In this document: positions 63,870 through 64,000 of the stretch, piece by piece | Layout of the letters: every line of letters begins with the position of its first letter | Numbering within the stretch: position 1 is the stretch's first letter | Source of the DNA: Leifsonia sp. Leaf264 | Lineage (GTDB): Bacteria; Actinomycetota; Actinomycetes; Actinomycetales; Microbacteriaceae | Reading direction: 5' to 3' | Length of the DNA stretch: 64,000 bases | NCBI RefSeq assembly: GCF_001422325.1 | Contig: NZ_LMMR01000005.1 | Span: 248,001 to 312,000 of the forward strand | Translations under genes and position numbers: made by a program | Notes under the pieces: model-generated | What the model saw: only the letters and a program-made list of their open reading frames with translations | The model's database searches: none | What the model was told of the DNA's origin: nothing

Positions 63870-64000
63870 TCACTCCTCGACCGGGTAGCACCCTTCGACA
63901 CCCAGGGTGCGTCCGTCGTTGAACGCGTCGATCCGGTCGAGCGGGTCGCCGTGGTCGTCGCTGTCGGTCCATTCGGTTTCGTCTGCGAGGAACGTGAGGG
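63870..64000 (-). CDS. Hypothetical protein, cut by the right window edge
   Basis: The stop TGA is at 63872-63870 and the frame is open to the right edge, giving LTFLADETEWTDSDDHGDPL then DRIDAFNDGRTLGVEGCYPV and EE. Composition fits a real acidic soluble protein. Only the last 43 codons are visible. Confidence 0.55.
   Translation of the reverse strand, partial: LTFLADETEWTDSDDHGDPLDRIDAFNDGRTLGVEGCYPVEE

Overview
The window is high-GC DNA with GTG and TTG starts, strong GGAGG-type ribosome sites and 4-base start/stop overlaps. Protein families typical of Actinobacteria (DUF2510, DUF4190-like, DUF4333, mycosin-like S8 protease, Hsp70/dynamin locus) point to a high-GC Gram-positive host, perhaps Microbacteriaceae; that family-level guess is inference. 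I see no rRNA, tRNA, core metabolic, replication, conjugation or virion genes. It therefore looks like the accessory part of a large plasmid, integrated element or very large phage genome, and the sequence does not decide between these.

Layout. 1-8.3 kb: minus-strand operons of small unknown proteins, including a degenerate ImmA/IrrE-like protein, plus one plus-strand lipoprotein. 8.3-16.8 kb: a pilin-like surface protein (minus), then plus-strand genes for a GIY-YIG protein, a secreted GH71-like glycoside hydrolase and two further secreted helical proteins that share its C-terminal module, then a small membrane protein and an HTH regulator with repeats in its promoter. 16.9-20.9 kb: a minus operon with a membrane-anchored subtilisin (mycosin-like) and an oligoribonuclease-like exonuclease. 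21-34.3 kb: many small soluble, zinc-ribbon and membrane proteins on the minus strand, including an AI-2E-type permease and several paralogue pairs. 34.3-40 kb: cargo, namely an AbiEi-Fic fusion with operator repeats, a HipBA-like toxin-antitoxin pair and a TnpB element. 40-49 kb: small genes again, with a tandem array of a diverging family (NPxLxxF ... HAxxVLxRL), two CGT microsatellites and an AT-rich 0.6 kb gene-free segment. 49.4-64 kb: a differently organised part with plus-strand genes, membrane proteins and an ECF sigma factor divergent from a dynamin - C39-like peptidase - membrane protein - Hsp70 - dynamin cluster that resembles actinobacterial iniBAC-type loci.

The most striking global feature is a short intergenic motif, CCGCRCATGNNGGTG or the related CGCCACATGNCC. 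It occurs about 32 times, always pointing in the direction of the next gene and usually 2-60 bases before its start codon. It heads most of the operons between 1 and 49 kb and is absent from the Fic/HipBA cargo and from the 49.4-64 kb region. This suggests a dedicated promoter or regulator recognition element that ties the small-gene operons into one regulon.

Likely roles: the secreted GH71 trio, pilin-like protein and mycosin-like protease act at the cell surface; the dynamin/Hsp70/C39 cluster probably remodels or protects the membrane; Fic and HipBA are stability or defence modules; TnpB is a mobile passenger. Most small genes have no recognisable function.
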